The notes under the pieces are model-generated. The model had not been told where the DNA came from and did no database searches. It saw only the letters and a list, made by a program, of their open reading frames with translations. 9,013 nt of DNA from contig JANLFZ010000032.1 in NCBI GenBank assembly GCA_024653385.1, forward strand, positions 7,723 to 16,735, in the 5' to 3' direction. How positions within the stretch are numbered: position 1 is the stretch's first letter; every line of letters begins with the position of its first letter. A program made the translations under genes and the position numbers. The stretch is from Thermoguttaceae bacterium (GTDB taxonomy: Bacteria > Planctomycetota > Planctomycetia > Pirellulales > Thermoguttaceae). Shown one piece after another: positions 7,043 to 9,013 of this stretch.

Positions 7043-7327
7043 GCGAACGGGTACGGCGTGTTGGGCGTATCCTACCGCGCTTGCGGTCCGAAACAAGGGC
7101 AGGCCGTGGGACTTGCTGCCGCAGTCCGGCTCGCGCGGCAGGCTGGGTCCTCACCCAACAGAAAGGCCGCCCCGGGGTAGTGCGGACGCCGCGGTGTTTT
7201 GCTACAACAATGGTCGCAAGACCGATGACCTCGACGACACCCAATCGGTGCCTGTTGCCCTACGAATGGTCGTTCGGGCCCCGCGTGTGTTGGGTGCCCG
7301 TGAAATCCCTCCCCAGGAGAAACCGTC

Positions 7328-9013
7328 ATGCGTCCGCTGGTGTGCCATTGGTTGCGCGTGGGATTGGTGGCCATTGCGATTGCCTGGTGTCTTGTGGGAG
7401 CGGTCCGCCGTACCGCCGAAGCAGGCGATGCGCCCGTGCCGGATCCAGGCGTTTCGCGCGGCTTGTGCGTGGTGCTGGGCGACGCGCCGGCCGATCCGGC
7501 GATCCGGCTGGTGCGGCAAGGCGAATTGCTGGTCTACGTGCAAGTGCCTCGGGCCGATGAGGCCACCGCGGTCCGTCGCGCGGTTGCCGGCGCGGGACTG
7601 TACGGAACTCGAATCTTCGTCGAATCGGGCGATTGGAACCGCTTGCACCTGGCCGACAACCTCGCCGACGCGGTGATTGCGACGGGCCGGGCGGCCGCCA
7701 TCCCCGAGGCCGAGATCCTCCGCGTGCTGCGTCCGCTGGGTAAGGCGATTCGGGGCGATCGGGAATTGACCAAGCCCCTTCCCGACGGCATCGACGATTG
7801 GAGCCATCCCTACCACGGCCCCGACAACAACCCGCAGTCGCGCGACCGGATCGCGCGGGCTCCCTATCTGACCCAGTTCCTCGCCGATCCGCGGTATGCA
7901 CCGCTTCCGCAAGTGGCGGTGGCCTCCGGTGGGCGCGTGTTCAAGGCGTTCGGGCACATCGCGTTCAAAGAGCGGGAGGAACCCTGGCTGAACACGTTGG
8001 CGGCATTCAACGGTTACAACGGCACGCTCCTATGGAGGCGCGAGATTCCCCCAGGGTTGATGATCCACCGCAACACGCTGATCGCCACGCCGACGAAACT
8101 GTATTTCGGCGACGACCGCTCGTGCAAGGTGATCGACGCCGCGACCGGCGAAACCCTCGACGAGATCGCGCCGCCCGAGGACGTGGCGGGCGGGACGTTC
8201 TGGAAGTGGATGGCCCTGGACGGCGGCGTGCTCTATGCCCTCATCGGCGAGCAGGAACAGCGCGACCCCGTGATCCGGCTGCGGTGGACGAACCACGGCT
8301 GGCCCTGGAACCCGCTCTCGCCCGGCTACAACCAACCCGAACACACCTGGGGGTTCGGCCGCACCTTGCTCGCCATGGATCCGCAAACCAAGAAGATCCT
8401 CTGGCGCTACCAGGAATCGGAGCCGATCGACGGCCGGGCCGTATGCACCAGCCACGGCCGGCTCTACGCGTTCCGGTTCGGCGCGTTCCTCACGTGCCTC
8501 GACACCAAGACCGGCAAGGTCCTATGGCGCAAGACGCCCCAGAACGACGGTGCGTTGTTCGAGACCCTTGGACGATACCTGCCCCGGCAGGACTGGCGCA
8601 CGAACTGGCGCACCACGGCATACCTCAAGTGCAGCGACAAGGCCCTGTACTTCGCCGGACCGCAAGTCGGCAAGCTGGTGGCGGTCTCGGCGGACGACGG
8701 CCACGTGCTGTGGCAACATCCGCACAGCAATTACCAATTGGTGTTGCGCGACGACGGCCTCTACGCCCTGAGCGGCCAGGTGGGCGCCGAAGTCGGCATG
8801 GACAACTCGTTCCGGCAGGACCTGGCCCGGATCCCCGAGCCGAGTTGCCGGTTCGACCCCCTGACCGGGCAGCTCTTGACCCGGTTCGAGCTGGGGCGTC
8901 GCGCCTGCACCAGGCCCACCGGCGCGATCGACGCGGTGTTCTGCCGGGCCAGCGGCGGCTCGACGCGGCTGGAAGCCGCCTCGCCTCCGCCAACAACGCC
9001 GCCGGGCGGCGTG
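7328..9013 (+). CDS. Exported PQQ-like beta-propeller protein with methyltransferase-like N-terminal region (3' end outside window)
   Basis: The reading frame is open from ATG 7328 to the window edge (562 residues seen). AGGAGA at 7315-7320 gives a good ribosome binding site. Residues 1-32 look like a Sec signal peptide: short basic start, hydrophobic core 'VGLVAIAIAWCLVGAV' (11-26), possible cleavage after 'AEA' (30-32). Residues about 45-145 resemble a Rossmann methyltransferase, notably 'YGTRIFVESGDWNRLHLAD' (92-110) and 'EILRVLRPLGKAI' (129-141), but the glycine-rich SAM loop is missing ('CVVLGDAPADPAIRL', 47-61). From about residue 155 ('DWSHPYHGPDNNPQS') a propeller with PQQ-type repeats begins. 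Repeat ends are seen at 'NGYNGTLLW' (228-236), 'IDAATGETLDE' (269-279), 'MDPQTKKILW' (350-359), 'LDTKTGKVLW' (391-400), 'VSADDGHVLW' (453-462) and 'FDPLTGQLLTRF' (509-520). It probably acts in the periplasm or on the surface, perhaps as a scaffold or binding protein. PQQ binding and enzyme activity are not shown. Similar proteins are, from memory, frequent in planctomycetes. The last 12 or so residues are odd. Confidence 0.85.
   Translation, partial: MRPLVCHWLRVGLVAIAIAWCLVGAVRRTAEAGDAPVPDPGVSRGLCVVLGDAPADPAIRLVRQGELLVYVQVPRADEATAVRRAVAGAGLYGTRIFVESGDWNRLHLADNLADAVIATGRAAAIPEAEILRVLRPLGKAIRGDRELTKPLPDGIDDWSHPYHGPDNNPQSRDRIARAPYLTQFLADPRYAPLPQVAVASGGRVFKAFGHIAFKEREEPWLNTLAAFNGYNGTLLWRREIPPGLMIHRNTLIATPTKLYFGDDRSCKVIDAATGETLDEIAPPEDVAGGTFWKWMALDGGVLYALIGEQEQRDPVIRLRWTNHGWPWNPLSPGYNQPEHTWGFGRTLLAMDPQTKKILWRYQESEPIDGRAVCTSHGRLYAFRFGAFLTCLDTKTGKVLWRKTPQNDGALFETLGRYLPRQDWRTNWRTTAYLKCSDKALYFAGPQVGKLVAVSADDGHVLWQHPHSNYQLVLRDDGLYALSGQVGAEVGMDNSFRQDLARIPEPSCRFDPLTGQLLTRFELGRRACTRPTGAIDAVFCRASGGSTRLEAASPPPTTPPGGV

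Larger units (their letters stand above)
6873..7327. other. Divergent intergenic region between asnS and the propeller gene
   Basis: The 455 bases between the two divergent start codons hold no convincing gene; the open frames crossing it are extensions of asnS or of the propeller gene read in other frames. It contains two hairpins near asnS and a REP-like inverted repeat. Smaller dyads are also present: ACCGC/GCGGT at 7074-7087 and TGGGT/ACCCA at 7144-7157. Promoters for both genes must lie here, but I found no convincing -35/-10 pair. The ribosome binding site AGGAGA (7315-7320) of the plus-strand gene is at its right end. Confidence 0.6.

Noticed and set aside
5475..7676. Long plus-strand open frame opposite asnS and running into the propeller gene
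   Set aside because: It is antisense to a full set of AsnRS motifs and continues out of frame through the signal peptide region of the propeller gene.

Overview
The window is GC-rich DNA with bacterial gene density. It probably comes from a member of the Planctomycetota. The best evidence is the right-hand gene, an exported beta-propeller protein of a type I know mainly from planctomycetes, together with a GAF plus SpoIIE/PP2C-like protein whose sequence style is also common there. This assignment is inference from protein style, because no 16S or other phylogenetic marker was examined.

Layout: everything from the left edge to about 6872 that I can call as a gene lies on the minus strand. 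Reading in the direction of transcription, asnS (6872-5481, asparaginyl-tRNA synthetase) comes first. It is followed by a GAF/PP2C-like protein (5298-3622) whose phosphatase domain has lost nearly all metal-binding aspartates. Next is tRNA-Leu(GAG) (3583-3500), with a promoter that overlaps the stop codon of the preceding gene. After a roughly 300-base stretch without a convincing gene comes a two-gene operon: a MerR-type regulator (3169-2489) and a VIT plus von Willebrand A protein (2492-54), joined by an ATGA start/stop overlap. Divergent from asnS, across a 455-base intergenic region with hairpins and a REP-like inverted repeat, a plus-strand gene starts at 7328 and runs off the right edge. 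It encodes an exported protein with a methyltransferase-like N-terminal region followed by PQQ-type beta-propeller repeats.

How the parts work together: asnS and tRNA-Leu are translation housekeeping genes. The MerR and VIT/vWA genes form one unit. A consensus promoter (TTGACA, 16 bases, TATAAT) carries an inverted repeat with 8-base arms between its two boxes, a good candidate for an autoregulatory operator. The predicted transcription start coincides with the first base of a GTG start codon, so the mRNA is probably leaderless. The MerR plus VIT/vWA pair and the predicted pseudophosphatase are the most interesting elements. I see no CRISPR array, insertion sequence or phage gene.
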